The notes: generated from the sequence alone by a model not told the origin. Counted from the first letter of the stretch, positions 1-7,942 are shown. The stretch: DNA of 50,140 bases from Riemerella anatipestifer (GCF_009663465.1 NZ_QXHU01000006.1:119018-169157), one strand, 5' to 3'. Program-made: numbers and translations.

Positions 1-8
1 TTATAAAT

Positions 9-269
9 ATGATTTCGCTAACATTAGTTGGGGACGTTTGGGCTCTAGCACACTCTAAGTTTTGTTTTCATAAAACCCCGCTAGAAATCCCATTAGCTCA
101 TAAGTTTAATTTGTTGTTTTTATTGGGAGGACTTTTAGCATACAGAAGGAGCTTTTTTGTTCTTTCTGCCTTAGTCTTCCTCCTTATTTTTTTGTGTGTA
201 GAGAGGAAGAAGGCGTTTTTTACAGCCTCATCAATCCTTAATCCAACATCTATAAACTTTAAACCTTGA
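9..269 (+). other. Conserved leader of FISUMP cassette copy 1, with an 86-codon ORF of doubtful coding status
   Basis: This stretch lies directly upstream of the first FISUMP gene. It is recognisably related to the region upstream of the second FISUMP gene (about 27524-27300, minus strand). Shared blocks include TTATAAAT at the start, CTAAGTTTTGTTTTCATAAA and GTTCTTTCTG. The reading frame is also largely kept between the copies (WxLAxxKFCFHK, then LExxLxHKxNxLF), which would fit a small protein, but the predicted product has no known domain and an odd composition (many F, L, R). A structured leader RNA is equally possible. The window starts here, so its promoter is not visible. Confidence 0.4.
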
Positions 270-301
270 ATATTAAACTTTAAATATTTAATTATTATTT
301 T

Positions 302-1765
302 ATGAATAAAATTTTATTATGTGCGGTGTTTCTTCCCCTAGCGCTAAACGCCCAAGAAGATTACAGAAGCAGAGTAGGCATCAATACTACTGAACCCAAA
401 GCTACTTTGGAAATTTCTAAGGTGGCAGTAAGTCCTACAATGCCAGCAGAAAGGGCACAAGGAGTGCTATTTCCCGAATTTACTACGGCAGAACGACTTA
501 CTTTTTCGCCTAACACCAAAAAGGGTACTCTAATTTACAATAAAGACAAAAGCTGTATAGAGATATATCAAGGCTTCATAAATGGGGTACACGAGTGGGC
601 TTGTACCAGTACCGATGCACGTACGGTTAGTAATCCTTCCGCTACAGCTACAGCCACTCTAGGAGCGGTACAAGATATTAGGCTAGTGGTCTTTAAACAT
701 AACGGTAAAAACTACTTAGTACAAGGGGGCAATATTGTAACAACAGGCATAGCCGACGAAGCAGAAATCCCAGTAAATATCCCTTACAGTAATGCACAAC
801 CTACTAATGGAGATTATAGCGCTTATGAGCAAACTTTATCTTTAAAAAATGTAAGTGGCTATATGCAAGACTTTAAGTTATACTATCCAGCAGGTAATTT
901 TGCAGGAGCAGCAACAGGCACTATACAAGCTAAGTTGAAAAATGTAAGTGGAGCTGCTTATTACCCTGCCTTAGACCCCTTAGACGGGATATATCATAAT
1001 GCCATTAGCGGTGCTAATGCTTATACTATCAGTTTAAATGGAAACAGTACCACCACGCTCAAAGTGCAAACCCTTACGGGCGTTCCCGACCGTTGCTTTG
1101 ATAAGACGACTAAAGACTGTGTAGGCTCTGGAGAGAATGTGAAAGAGCATAATTTTGTTTATCTTCCTGTTACGGTTATGGGAACTTACGATGTAAATGG
1201 CAGACCTTATTCTAAAGAATGGCTAAGCCTCAATTTAGGGGCAGATTATGCTAATGTGAACTCACCGCATTTCAACCCTACCCAGCAAGCCACTTCGCCT
1301 ACAGATTATAAGGCTTATGGCTCATTATTCCAGTGGGGAAGAGTTCAAGATGGTCACGAGCTTATCAGCTGGTCTTCTCCTACAAGTGGGACACCTAAAC
1401 GCAATGTAGGTTGGTACAACAATACTCAATCATATCGATTCAACGACCCTTGTCCTTTGGGATGGCGTACCCCGACACAAGCACAACTAAAAGAGCTTCA
1501 TCAGGCTTTGACGAATGATGGTGAAAATTATATTTATGATAGTCAGACTTGGAACCAATCAACAATACACCTACCTAATAATGGAGCTAGGAAGACTGAT
1601 TATAATACATTTGTTGATACGGGTGTGAAAGTTAACTTGTGGATTAGGGATGCATGGACTGGAGGGTCATCAGAACAGAGGTTTATTATCAGAACACTTG
1701 ATTTATCAACTGTGCTTACGGAAGATAGGACCAACGGCTATGGTATCCGCTGCATCAAGGAATAG
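302..1765 (+). CDS. Secreted FISUMP-domain surface protein (copy 1)
   Basis: A 487-residue secreted protein. A signal peptide (about residues 1-17, ending LNAQ) is followed by a short VGINTTEPKATLEI segment, like the start of many Bacteroidetes tail-fibre-like or adhesin proteins. The C-terminal part from about residue 260 is the Fibrobacter succinogenes major paralogous (FISUMP) domain, a C-type-lectin-like fold, marked by GVPDRCF, KAYGSLFQWG, CPLGWRTPT and the terminal GYGIRCIKE. Its closest partner in the window is the minus-strand gene ending at 25254. The last ~80 residues before RCIKE diverge strongly from that partner and use AGG and TCA codons more than the rest of the gene. The ligand is unknown; a cell-surface binding role is inferred from the fold. 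Confidence 0.75.
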   Translation: MNKILLCAVFLPLALNAQEDYRSRVGINTTEPKATLEISKVAVSPTMPAERAQGVLFPEFTTAERLTFSPNTKKGTLIYNKDKSCIEIYQGFINGVHEWACTSTDARTVSNPSATATATLGAVQDIRLVVFKHNGKNYLVQGGNIVTTGIADEAEIPVNIPYSNAQPTNGDYSAYEQTLSLKNVSGYMQDFKLYYPAGNFAGAATGTIQAKLKNVSGAAYYPALDPLDGIYHNAISGANAYTISLNGNSTTTLKVQTLTGVPDRCFDKTTKDCVGSGENVKEHNFVYLPVTVMGTYDVNGRPYSKEWLSLNLGADYANVNSPHFNPTQQATSPTDYKAYGSLFQWGRVQDGHELISWSSPTSGTPKRNVGWYNNTQSYRFNDPCPLGWRTPTQAQLKELHQALTNDGENYIYDSQTWNQSTIHLPNNGARKTDYNTFVDTGVKVNLWIRDAWTGGSSEQRFIIRTLDLSTVLTEDRTNGYGIRCIKE

Positions 1766-1782
1766 TCAACTTTAGCAATTAG

Positions 1783-1896
1783 AACTATAAAACGGGAAAC
1801 TACGAGCTAAGCATCACCACGCAAAGGAGCAGTGGCAACGCCTTACTCAAAGACCCGAGAACAGAGACGTTATCCACACCCGTAGTGATAGGATAA
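1783..1896 (+). pseudogene. 3' remnant of an HU-like/DUF4469 DNA-binding protein gene
   Basis: Reading from 1783 gives NYKTGNYELSITTQ, later LLKDPRTETLSTPVVIG and a stop at 1894-1896. This matches the C-terminus of the intact gene at 24475-25194 (NYELSITTQ, LLKEPRTETLNTPITIV). There is an in-frame stop at 1780-1782 and no start codon, so only about the last 37 codons remain. The bases between the FISUMP1 stop and this fragment (CAACTTTAGCAATTAGA) resemble the spacer after FISUMP2 (CAACTTTATAAATTAGA). The gene has therefore probably lost its 5' part, about 600 bp, by a deletion ending near a short TTAGAA match. Confidence 0.8.
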
Positions 1897-1922
1897 CGGT
1901 CTTAACCAAAACCCAACCAATG

Positions 1923-1953
1923 ATGCCCACCGCTATACTATAGTGGTGGGCAT
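1923..1953 (+). terminator. Hairpin after FISUMP cassette 1
   Basis: ATGCCCACCGCTATA at 1923-1937 pairs with 1939-1953 over 15 positions with one G-U pair, followed by TTGTTATT. It probably ends the FISUMP1 transcript. A hairpin with the same ATGCCC/GGGCAT base ends the second cassette. Confidence 0.6.
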
Positions 1954-1995
1954 TGTTATTCTGACAGCACAATCCCATAAAAACAGACAGCCCAA

Positions 1996-2064
1996 TGTCG
2001 GAGCCTCCGACACGGTAAGGTAGGACACCCCGACATTAGCAAGTCGTACTGTACGACACGGTAA
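1996..2064. repeat. Pair of REP-like small palindromes
   Basis: Two short hairpins stand in direct repeat 46 bp apart between convergent genes. They are TGTCGGAGCCTCCGACA (1996-2012) and GTCGTACTGTACGAC (2043-2057). Each runs into the same tail, CGACACGGTAA (2008-2018 and 2054-2064). The arms differ but their form and tail are the same, as in REP or transposase-associated palindromic elements. Confidence 0.4.
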
Positions 2065-2094
2065 AGTTGCACCAGACGATATAGAACAATGGGG

Positions 2095-3087
2095 TTATTT
2101 CAATACCAAATGATTTTCTATCACCAAAGCCTTTAGCTCTGTTTCTCGCCATTCTTTTGGTGGTAGGCTTTTAGCGTTTATGCCACCGCCTACATATACC
2201 AAAGCCTTGTTTTGATATACCTCTGCACACCTAAGATTTACAAAATAAAACACACCATTGTGATGGGTTATTTTAATATATCCCGAATAAAGCTCTCGAG
2301 AGTGGCTTTCAAACGCCTTGATGCTTTCCTTACAAAATGCTTTTGGGATACCACAAACGGCTGGTGTAGGGTGCAGCTCTTCTATAATATACGGCACTTG
2401 GTCTGCGGCAACTTCTAGTACAAAATCGTTTCTGAGGTGCTTTATAGAACCGCTTGGCACGGTATAAGTTTCGGATACTTCTACCCTATCCGAGTATTTG
2501 GTAAGCGTGGCTTTAATGTAATCCGTTACGGGTTTTTGTTCCTCTAGCTCTTTGTCGGTCCATTCTTCGTTTAGAGGGAGTGTTCCCGCCAAACTCATCG
2601 TCTTGAACTGATGACTGCTAAAGTGGTACTCGCCTAGAGTTTCGGGTGTAGCTCCTACCCAGCACTTGCCATCACGAACCAATAAATAAACTAATGCCGA
2701 AGGATAGGCTTTGCATAAGGCTAAAAAAGTAGCAGTAAGCGATGCTTCTCTACCGTTAAAATCTAGTATTTTTCGTCTAGAAATTACCAATTTGGGTAAA
2801 CGGTGCGTCTTGATAAACGCTACCACTTGGGCTATCTTTTCTAAGTAGGTATTTTCGTCCTCATCAGCTTCGGCTAAATCTGATAAAGCCTTTAATTCGG
2901 TAGAAGAATAGTCTAAAGATTGTAACTCCTCGGCAGAAATTTCTTTAGTGGTTCCTTTAAACGAATATCTTTGATAACCATCAAAATCAAAAAAAGAAAC
3001 CTCATCTTCCGCTCCAGTAGAGGCTTCGGATAAGGTATAAATGGTTGTTGTATTAGGTAGTCTATAAAAAACAGAATCTCTCTGCAT
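2095..3087 (-). CDS. menF: Isochorismate synthase (chorismate-binding enzyme)
   Basis: A 330-residue chorismate-utilising enzyme. It converts chorismate to isochorismate, the first step of menaquinone synthesis (or of a catecholate siderophore). The signature residues of the family are present: ATPETL at 146-151, HPTPAVCG at 239-246, the SRELYSGYI block at 263-271, and YVGGGI near 298-303 followed by the ExRETELKA helix. The length is a little short for MenF (about 340-430) but usual in Flavobacteriia. It starts right after the stop codon of the upstream thioesterase (zero spacing), so the two are co-translated. The pairing with a YdiI-like thioesterase favours menaquinone over siderophore synthesis. 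Confidence 0.85.
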   Translation of the reverse strand: MQRDSVFYRLPNTTTIYTLSEASTGAEDEVSFFDFDGYQRYSFKGTTKEISAEELQSLDYSSTELKALSDLAEADEDENTYLEKIAQVVAFIKTHRLPKLVISRRKILDFNGREASLTATFLALCKAYPSALVYLLVRDGKCWVGATPETLGEYHFSSHQFKTMSLAGTLPLNEEWTDKELEEQKPVTDYIKATLTKYSDRVEVSETYTVPSGSIKHLRNDFVLEVAADQVPYIIEELHPTPAVCGIPKAFCKESIKAFESHSRELYSGYIKITHHNGVFYFVNLRCAEVYQNKALVYVGGGINAKSLPPKEWRETELKALVIENHLVLK

Positions 3088-3510
3088 CTATTTCGCTATA
3101 ATATTATTAGTCATTGTAGTATGGTTGATAAGCACTCCTTTCTCATCTCTGATTTCTATTTCAGAAACGTGTACCGTTCTGCCTTTTCTAATAAATCGGG
3201 CAACACCAGTGAGCATTCCGTCTTTTTTACTTCTGAGGTGGTTAGAGTTGATGTTAGTCCCCACCGCATAAAACTTTGATGCATCTACATTGATGCCAGA
3301 CAGACAAGAACCTAGCGTCTCCGCTAATACACAACTTGCCCCACCGTGCAAAATCCCAAATGGCTGATGCACCCTTTCGGTTACAGGCATCGTGGCAGTA
3401 AGGGTGTCTTCGGTAACATCGGTAAACACGATGTCTAGCAGCTTACCCATATGCATCTCGCCCCAATGATTAAGGAACTCTAATATTTCTTTTTTCTTTG
3501 CTTCTTCCAT
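3088..3510 (-). CDS. PaaI/YdiI-type hotdog thioesterase, probable DHNA-CoA hydrolase
   Basis: A 140-residue single hotdog-fold thioesterase. The active-site motif HGGASCVLAETLGS (55-68) is very close to that of E. coli YdiI (MenI), with the catalytic Glu at 64. YdiI-type enzymes hydrolyse 1,4-dihydroxy-2-naphthoyl-CoA in menaquinone synthesis. It lies between an acyltransferase gene (14 bp upstream) and isochorismate synthase (immediately downstream). That position supports the menaquinone role, although family members also act on other aryl- and acyl-CoAs. Cytosolic, with no signal peptide. Confidence 0.75.
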   Translation of the reverse strand: MEEAKKKEILEFLNHWGEMHMGKLLDIVFTDVTEDTLTATMPVTERVHQPFGILHGGASCVLAETLGSCLSGINVDASKFYAVGTNINSNHLRSKKDGMLTGVARFIRKGRTVHVSEIEIRDEKGVLINHTTMTNNIIAK

Positions 3511-3524
3511 CGTTCTAGAAATGA

Positions 3525-4097
3525 TTATTGAATGTTAGGATTCCAATTTTCTGGTACTTTAGGCACGATGTTTCGCTCCACGAAATAATCGCCAATTATT
3601 TTAAGTATTTCTTCGTAAGGTTTTGTCTGTACTTCTTCTAGACTTATCTTCCTACCCAAATAGATGGTTTTGGTTCTAAAATCTCCCGAAGCCATTACAA
3701 TAGGTACTTTAGCCGCCAAAGCCATATGATAAAACCCTTTTCTCCATTTTTCTACATAGCTTCTAGTTCCCTCTGGAGTAATCACCAGCGAAAAATCTTC
3801 TTTTTCAAACTGTTTTGCGACAAAGTTTACCAAATTGTTCCTTTGGCTACGGTCTATCCCAATACCGCCTATTGCCTTTATCAAGCCCCCGTACCACGCT
3901 TTAGTATGAGCATCTTTAATAATTACCTTAAGAGGCTTCCCTAAAGACCAATACGCCAAGTTGCCCAGCATATACTCCGAGTTGTGTGTATGTGGAGCCA
4001 CCACAAGAATACAGCGGTCTAGATTATTAACATCTCCGTCTAAAACCACCTTCCAACCTATAATTTTAAGAATGATTTTCGCTAGTATTTTTTTCAT
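3525..4097 (-). CDS. Lysophospholipid acyltransferase family protein (PlsC-like)
   Basis: A 190-residue member of the glycerolipid acyltransferase superfamily. The N-terminal hydrophobic helix fits membrane association. Motif III/IV elements are clear: GGIGIDRS (77-84), PEGTRS (108-113), and WRKGFYHMA before VPIVMA. The catalytic HX4D box is replaced by H36-THNS-E41, so Glu stands where Asp is expected. Some close relatives in Bacteroidetes have HTSNWD here. It would transfer acyl groups to a lysolipid, but the substrate is not evident. First gene of the operon leading into the thioesterase and MenF. No function in menaquinone synthesis is known for this family, so the linkage may only reflect shared expression. 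Confidence 0.7.
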   Translation of the reverse strand: MKKILAKIILKIIGWKVVLDGDVNNLDRCILVVAPHTHNSEYMLGNLAYWSLGKPLKVIIKDAHTKAWYGGLIKAIGGIGIDRSQRNNLVNFVAKQFEKEDFSLVITPEGTRSYVEKWRKGFYHMALAAKVPIVMASGDFRTKTIYLGRKISLEEVQTKPYEEILKIIGDYFVERNIVPKVPENWNPNIQ

Positions 4098-4120
4098 AGT
4101 ATTTTAATTTTTAAACAAAA

Positions 4121-4149
4121 CAGATAGCCCAAAAACTTTAGGCTATCTG
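4121..4149 (-). terminator. Intrinsic terminator of the small 4.2-kb transcript
   Basis: A perfect 9-bp stem, CAGATAGCC/GGCTATCTG, with an 11-base loop. On the minus strand it is followed by TTTTGTTTAAAAATT. It lies between the PspC gene and the acyltransferase gene and closes the unit that starts at the promoter 4278-4308. Confidence 0.7.
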
Positions 4150-4179
4150 CAAAGGTAATTATTTTATACTAAATCTATT

Positions 4180-4245
4180 TTAAAAGAATATCCCGAAAAC
4201 GAAATCTATAAACTTAGTGATGAGTTCTAAGACCAATTGTATCAT
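4180..4245 (-). CDS. Possible 21-residue amphipathic peptide (or part of a small RNA)
   Basis: An ATG at 4245-4243 opens a 21-codon ORF, MIQLVLELITKFIDFVFGIF plus one F, ending at TAA (4182-4180). The peptide is hydrophobic with E7, K11 and D14 spaced on one face, so it could lie in or on a membrane. Supporting evidence is the context: an excellent promoter 33 bases upstream and a strong terminator downstream define a transcript of about 150 nt with no other ORF. Such a unit could equally be a small RNA. There is no strong Shine-Dalgarno, which is normal for this phylum. No recognised family. Confidence 0.4.
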   Translation of the reverse strand: MIQLVLELITKFIDFVFGIFF

Positions 4246-4277
4246 AATATCTTGTTTTTAATGGTGATTATTTTTAG

Positions 4278-4308
4278 CAAATATAAGTTTTTATTATCAA
4301 CTTCAAAA
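4278..4308 (-). promoter_or_regulatory. Promoter of the small 4.2-kb transcript
   Basis: On the minus strand: TTTTG (4308-4304), an 18-base spacer, then TATATTTG (4285-4278). This is a full match to the Bacteroidetes sigma-ABfr promoter. It begins just past the PspC stop codon, so the downstream unit is transcribed independently of that gene. Confidence 0.7.
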
Positions 4309-4309
4309 C

Positions 4310-5983
4310 TTATTTTCTGTTTTTTATACTGATGATAATGTCGCTAATATCATCACTATCTAGGTTAAGTCCTTCAATCACTTTTTCGGCTTCTTTCTCA
4401 TCGTATTTCTTACCATTAACGGTGATAGAATCACTATCCGCAGTATTAAAGCTAATGTGGTTACCACCAGAACTGAAAGAGAATGAGGCTTGATTAAACA
4501 CTTTGCTGTTTGAACTATGAGAATTATTGGATTGATTACCTTCATCCTCTTCACTAAGGTTAACTTTTGAGTTTTCCATTCCCAATACCTTCATCGTTCT
4601 AGGAACTACCAATTCGTAATCTACATTATAATTCCTCATTCTATCTTGGTACGGATAACTAAAGTAGTTAGGTATGAATATTTTATTACCTTCCACTTTT
4701 ACTGGAATATTCGCTCTCAACGGTAAATTATACCCCGAAGCTCTTTTCTTAACCACAAGATAAGGTGTTTTTACAGTATCTTTTCTCACAATTTCAATGT
4801 ACGGATATCCGTCTTCTTCAAAAACAGTTTTGTTATCCGAGTACACGCTATTCCAGTAAGATTTGAACTGTGGTGGTATGTTTACTTTGTTAGTCCCTAC
4901 CCACAAACTATCAGAAGTGGTATTGATGGCTATATTATCTGTTTCCTCGTTAGAACCTCTAAAATTAGTTTGGTAATTCATTGCAGAGAACCCTGTAATT
5001 CCTAGTAATACTAGCCAAACAAAACATAAGGCTCCTATAATATACCCCACATACTTCAGCTTAGTTTTAGGAGAAAATAACTTGATAGATAAAAAGATAA
5101 ATATCAGCGCAGGTATAAGCATCGTAACAAAAGCTAAGGCAAGCCCCGCAAATTTTATATTAGTATCATCTATATAAAACCCTACAAACCCTGGCAAAGT
5201 AAGTCCCGTGCCTGTAACACTAACTCCAAACACCATAAATGCTCCTGCTAAAAACACCAACCCTAACAGTCCTAAAAAACCGCCAATTACATACCTTAAT
5301 GCATTTAGAATGCTATTCCCCGCTTCGTTGATGACTGGTCTAGTATCCTGATACACCTCATTGATACGTTGGGTAGAATCGTTAGCAAATTTTACTATTT
5401 TGCTAGATTCATTTTTCAAATTATCAAAGTTAAGTGGCTCCCCTCTCATCTTCAGAAAATCTGCTGCCGTAGTTGCTTTGGGAAGAATAATCCAAAAAAC
5501 TACATAGACTAATACCATAAGCATTGGAGACCCTGGCAATGGAATCAAAATTAGAAATAATGCCAACCAAATAAGCCTCATAGCAGTCATATCCATTCCG
5601 AAATAAGCCGCCATACCTGCACATACTCCTGCTATTTTTTTTCTTTCTGGGTCTCTGAAAAGTTGTCTTTCTGACACTTTCGTTCTTTGTTGAGTAGTCT
5701 TTTGGGTATTGTGATAACCTTCTTCTTGTTCTTCTATTTGTTCTGGTCTTCCTATTTGAGCGATTACTTTCTCTACATCAGCATCGTTTACCACTTCTCT
5801 TCTACCCAAACTCTCTTTAAATATTTCTACGATTCTGATTTCTATATCATACATAATCTCATCAGCCTCCTCTGCATCTAGAGAATTTCTGAGAGCCTTT
5901 AAGTAATCACTTAGTTTGATATAAGCGTGTTCTTCTATCATAAAAGAAAAACCAGCCAGTCCTATTGATAATGTTTTGTTCAT
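4310..5983 (-). CDS. PspC-domain membrane protein with a large C-terminal extension
   Basis: A 557-residue membrane protein. Residues 20-85 form a helical cytosolic domain like the HAAS/DUF1700 type that often sits next to PadR regulators. The PspC domain follows at about 107-170 (PERKKIAGVCAGMAAYFGMD, then a transmembrane stretch). Three further hydrophobic segments lie around 225-255, 275-300 and 308-335. A long C-terminal part follows, with a beta-rich region and a Ser/Asn-rich linker. PspC proteins act in envelope stress sensing, but the exact role of this type is unknown. It lies 18 bp after a PadR regulator gene, and the pair is almost certainly one operon controlled by that regulator. 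Confidence 0.75.
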   Translation of the reverse strand: MNKTLSIGLAGFSFMIEEHAYIKLSDYLKALRNSLDAEEADEIMYDIEIRIVEIFKESLGRREVVNDADVEKVIAQIGRPEQIEEQEEGYHNTQKTTQQRTKVSERQLFRDPERKKIAGVCAGMAAYFGMDMTAMRLIWLALFLILIPLPGSPMLMVLVYVVFWIILPKATTAADFLKMRGEPLNFDNLKNESSKIVKFANDSTQRINEVYQDTRPVINEAGNSILNALRYVIGGFLGLLGLVFLAGAFMVFGVSVTGTGLTLPGFVGFYIDDTNIKFAGLALAFVTMLIPALIFIFLSIKLFSPKTKLKYVGYIIGALCFVWLVLLGITGFSAMNYQTNFRGSNEETDNIAINTTSDSLWVGTNKVNIPPQFKSYWNSVYSDNKTVFEEDGYPYIEIVRKDTVKTPYLVVKKRASGYNLPLRANIPVKVEGNKIFIPNYFSYPYQDRMRNYNVDYELVVPRTMKVLGMENSKVNLSEEDEGNQSNNSHSSNSKVFNQASFSFSSGGNHISFNTADSDSITVNGKKYDEKEAEKVIEGLNLDSDDISDIIISIKNRK

Positions 5984-6001
5984 TTGTTTAGTTTTTAGAG
6001 G

Positions 6002-6331
6002 TTATTGTTTTTGAGTGATTTTGTTTACAGCTTGTGTGAGTTCTTGCCAAGTAGTTCTTAACTCTTCTAAGAAAACTTTGCCTTTATCCGTAATTTGATA
6101 ATACTTTCTAGGAGGTCCTCCCGTAGATTCTTCCCATCGGTAAGAGAGAAACTCTCCGTTTTTAAGTCGGGTAAGTAGAGGATAGAGCGTTCCTTCTACC
6201 ACATCAAAGTCTCCGTCTTTTAGCACTCCCATTAAATCGGAAACATACATTTCCTTTTTACTAAGAAGGTCTAAAATACAGAATTCTAGAATACCCTTTT
6301 TCATTTGAGCTTTAGCATTTTCTATATTCAT
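6002..6331 (-). CDS. PadR family transcriptional regulator
   Basis: A 109-residue winged-helix regulator of the short PadR-s2 type, consisting of the DNA-binding domain and a C-terminal dimerisation helix. Typical blocks are KGILEFCILDLLSKKEMYVSDL, split over the first two helices, then EGTLYPLLTRLKNGEFLSYRWEES and GGPPRKYYQITDKGK forming the wing. It immediately precedes the PspC gene. In Bacteroidetes and Firmicutes such regulators usually repress their own operon with the adjacent membrane protein. The inducing signal cannot be read from sequence. Confidence 0.85.
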   Translation of the reverse strand: MNIENAKAQMKKGILEFCILDLLSKKEMYVSDLMGVLKDGDFDVVEGTLYPLLTRLKNGEFLSYRWEESTGGPPRKYYQITDKGKVFLEELRTTWQELTQAVNKITQKQ

Positions 6332-6370
6332 AGGTTTAGTTCTTTATTTTATTAAACTATTTCAACAGTA

Positions 6371-6402
6371 CAAAGATATAAAATAAATTTACTATTATGC
6401 AA
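6371..6402 (-). promoter_or_regulatory. Promoter of the padR-pspC operon
   Basis: On the minus strand, TTG (6402-6400), a 21-base spacer and TATCTTTG (6378-6371) lie 40 bp before the PadR start codon. PadR autoregulation would be expected to act around this site. Confidence 0.65.
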
Positions 6403-6446
6403 TACAAAGTAGTGTTTTTTTATTAAAAATTTTTCAACCCACAAAA

Positions 6447-6471
6447 AAACTCCAGCTAAAAGCCAGAGTTT
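6447..6471 (-). terminator. Terminator of the L-serine dehydratase gene
   Basis: On the minus strand AAACTCTGGCT/AGCTGGAGTTT forms an 11-bp stem with a TTT loop, followed by TTTTG. It starts 27 bp after the dehydratase stop codon. Confidence 0.7.
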
Positions 6472-6497
6472 CAATTTAATTTCAAAAAGTATTTTCA

Positions 6498-7925
6498 CTA
6501 ACATTCCGCTACATTTACTGCAATAGCAAGACCACCTTCCGAAGTTTCTTTATATTTAGCATTCATATCTTGAGCCGTTTCCCACATAGATTTTATAACA
6601 TCGTCTAGGCTTACCTTTGCCGCTTTAGGGTCGCTCTCCAAAGCAAGATTTGCTGCTGTAATCGCCTTCATTGCCCCCATAGAATTTCTTTCAATACACG
6701 GAATTTGAACCAAACCTTTAATAGGGTCGCAAGTTAAACCTAAGTGATGTTCCATAGCAATCTCCGCTGCCATCAGCACTTGTTCTGGCGTTCCACCTGA
6801 TATTTCGGTAAGCCCCGCCGCTGCCATCGCAGACGACACGCCTATCTCTGCCTGACAACCACCTGCCGCTGCCGAAATGGTTGCATTTTTCTTAAACAAA
6901 GTACCTACCTCACCTGCCACCAACAAGAAACGAATCACATCTTCCTCCGAATTGAACTCCGTAAAAGTTTGTGCATACATAAGCACCGCAGGAATAACAC
7001 CACTCGCTCCATTGGTAGGTGCCGTGATAATTCTTCCAAAACTAGCATTCTCTTCATTTACCGCCAAAGCAAAGCAAGACACCCATTTATTGATAGTACT
7101 AAAACTTCTCTCAGAATTTACCACGAGATTAAACCATTCATCTATATTATGATATTGAGCGTTTTCGCCTAAAAGTTTCTGGTTGAGTTTAGCCGCTCTT
7201 CGGGAAACATTAAGTCCACCTGGAAGAATACCCTCTTTATTAACCCCCTTATAAATACATTCTCTAATCTGTTGCCATATATACAAGGCTTCCGCAGCCG
7301 TTTCTTCTTGAGTACGCCACGCCTCTTCATTGATTTTAACTAAATCCGAAATTCTTTTTAGGTTCAGTTTTTCACAATAATGGATAATGTCTTTCGCTTT
7401 ATGACAAGGATACAAAGTTCTGATACAGCTTTGCTCCAAAGTATTTTCCTCTTTGGTCGCCACGAAACCACCACCTACCGAATAATAATCTTGACTTATT
7501 TCTTCTCCATCGTTAAAAACAGCTTTAAAAATCATTCCGTTAGGATGAAAGTCCAAATTTTCTTTCATATTAAGAACGAGATGTTTACCATATACAAAAG
7601 GTAATTCTTTCTCTCCTCCTAAGTTTAATTTTTGAGAAGTTTTAATAGCGTCTATTTTTTCATCTATCTTGGTAGTGTCTATGGTTTTAAAATTTTCTCC
7701 GCAAAGCCCTAGCATTCCAGCGATATCAGTCCCGTGTCCTACCCCTGTTTTAGCTAAAGAACCAAAAAATTCCACAAAAACCTCTTCCACCTCTTGTATG
7801 GAACGATGCCTTCTTATCAAATCTAAGAATAATTCTGCTGCATTCCACGGTCCCATCGTATGGGAACTAGAAGGTCCTATCCCTACCTTAACTATTTCAA
7901 AAACACTTATTGATTGCATCGGCAT
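6498..7925 (-). CDS. sdaA: L-serine ammonia-lyase (iron-sulfur serine dehydratase)
   Basis: A 475-residue single-chain, Fe-S-dependent L-serine dehydratase that converts serine to pyruvate and ammonia in the cytosol. The N-terminal beta domain carries PSSSHTMGP (18-26) and GGLN near 236-239. The C-terminal alpha domain carries GGCQAEIGVSSAMAAAG. Cys357, Cys399 and Cys410 match the three cluster ligands. The protein ends in Cys475, matching the tail-in-mouth cysteine that occupies the open iron site in the Legionella enzyme until serine displaces it. Two ATGs are possible (7925 and 7919); the homologous start ISVFEI lies just after both. It has its own promoter and terminator. Confidence 0.9.
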   Translation of the reverse strand: MPMQSISVFEIVKVGIGPSSSHTMGPWNAAELFLDLIRRHRSIQEVEEVFVEFFGSLAKTGVGHGTDIAGMLGLCGENFKTIDTTKIDEKIDAIKTSQKLNLGGEKELPFVYGKHLVLNMKENLDFHPNGMIFKAVFNDGEEISQDYYSVGGGFVATKEENTLEQSCIRTLYPCHKAKDIIHYCEKLNLKRISDLVKINEEAWRTQEETAAEALYIWQQIRECIYKGVNKEGILPGGLNVSRRAAKLNQKLLGENAQYHNIDEWFNLVVNSERSFSTINKWVSCFALAVNEENASFGRIITAPTNGASGVIPAVLMYAQTFTEFNSEEDVIRFLLVAGEVGTLFKKNATISAAAGGCQAEIGVSSAMAAAGLTEISGGTPEQVLMAAEIAMEHHLGLTCDPIKGLVQIPCIERNSMGAMKAITAANLALESDPKAAKVSLDDVIKSMWETAQDMNAKYKETSEGGLAIAVNVAEC

Positions 7926-7942
7926 TATAAATTTTAATGCAA

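Noticed and set aside
1480-1765. Diversity-generating retroelement variable region in FISUMP1 or FISUMP2
   Set aside because: The fold suits it, but no reverse transcriptase, template repeat or adenine-specific pattern is visible in the window. Kept only as a possible segment swap.
3088-4097. Catecholate siderophore biosynthesis cluster around the isochorismate synthase
   Set aside because: No EntB/EntA/EntE-like genes are present, and the neighbouring YdiI-like thioesterase points to menaquinone.
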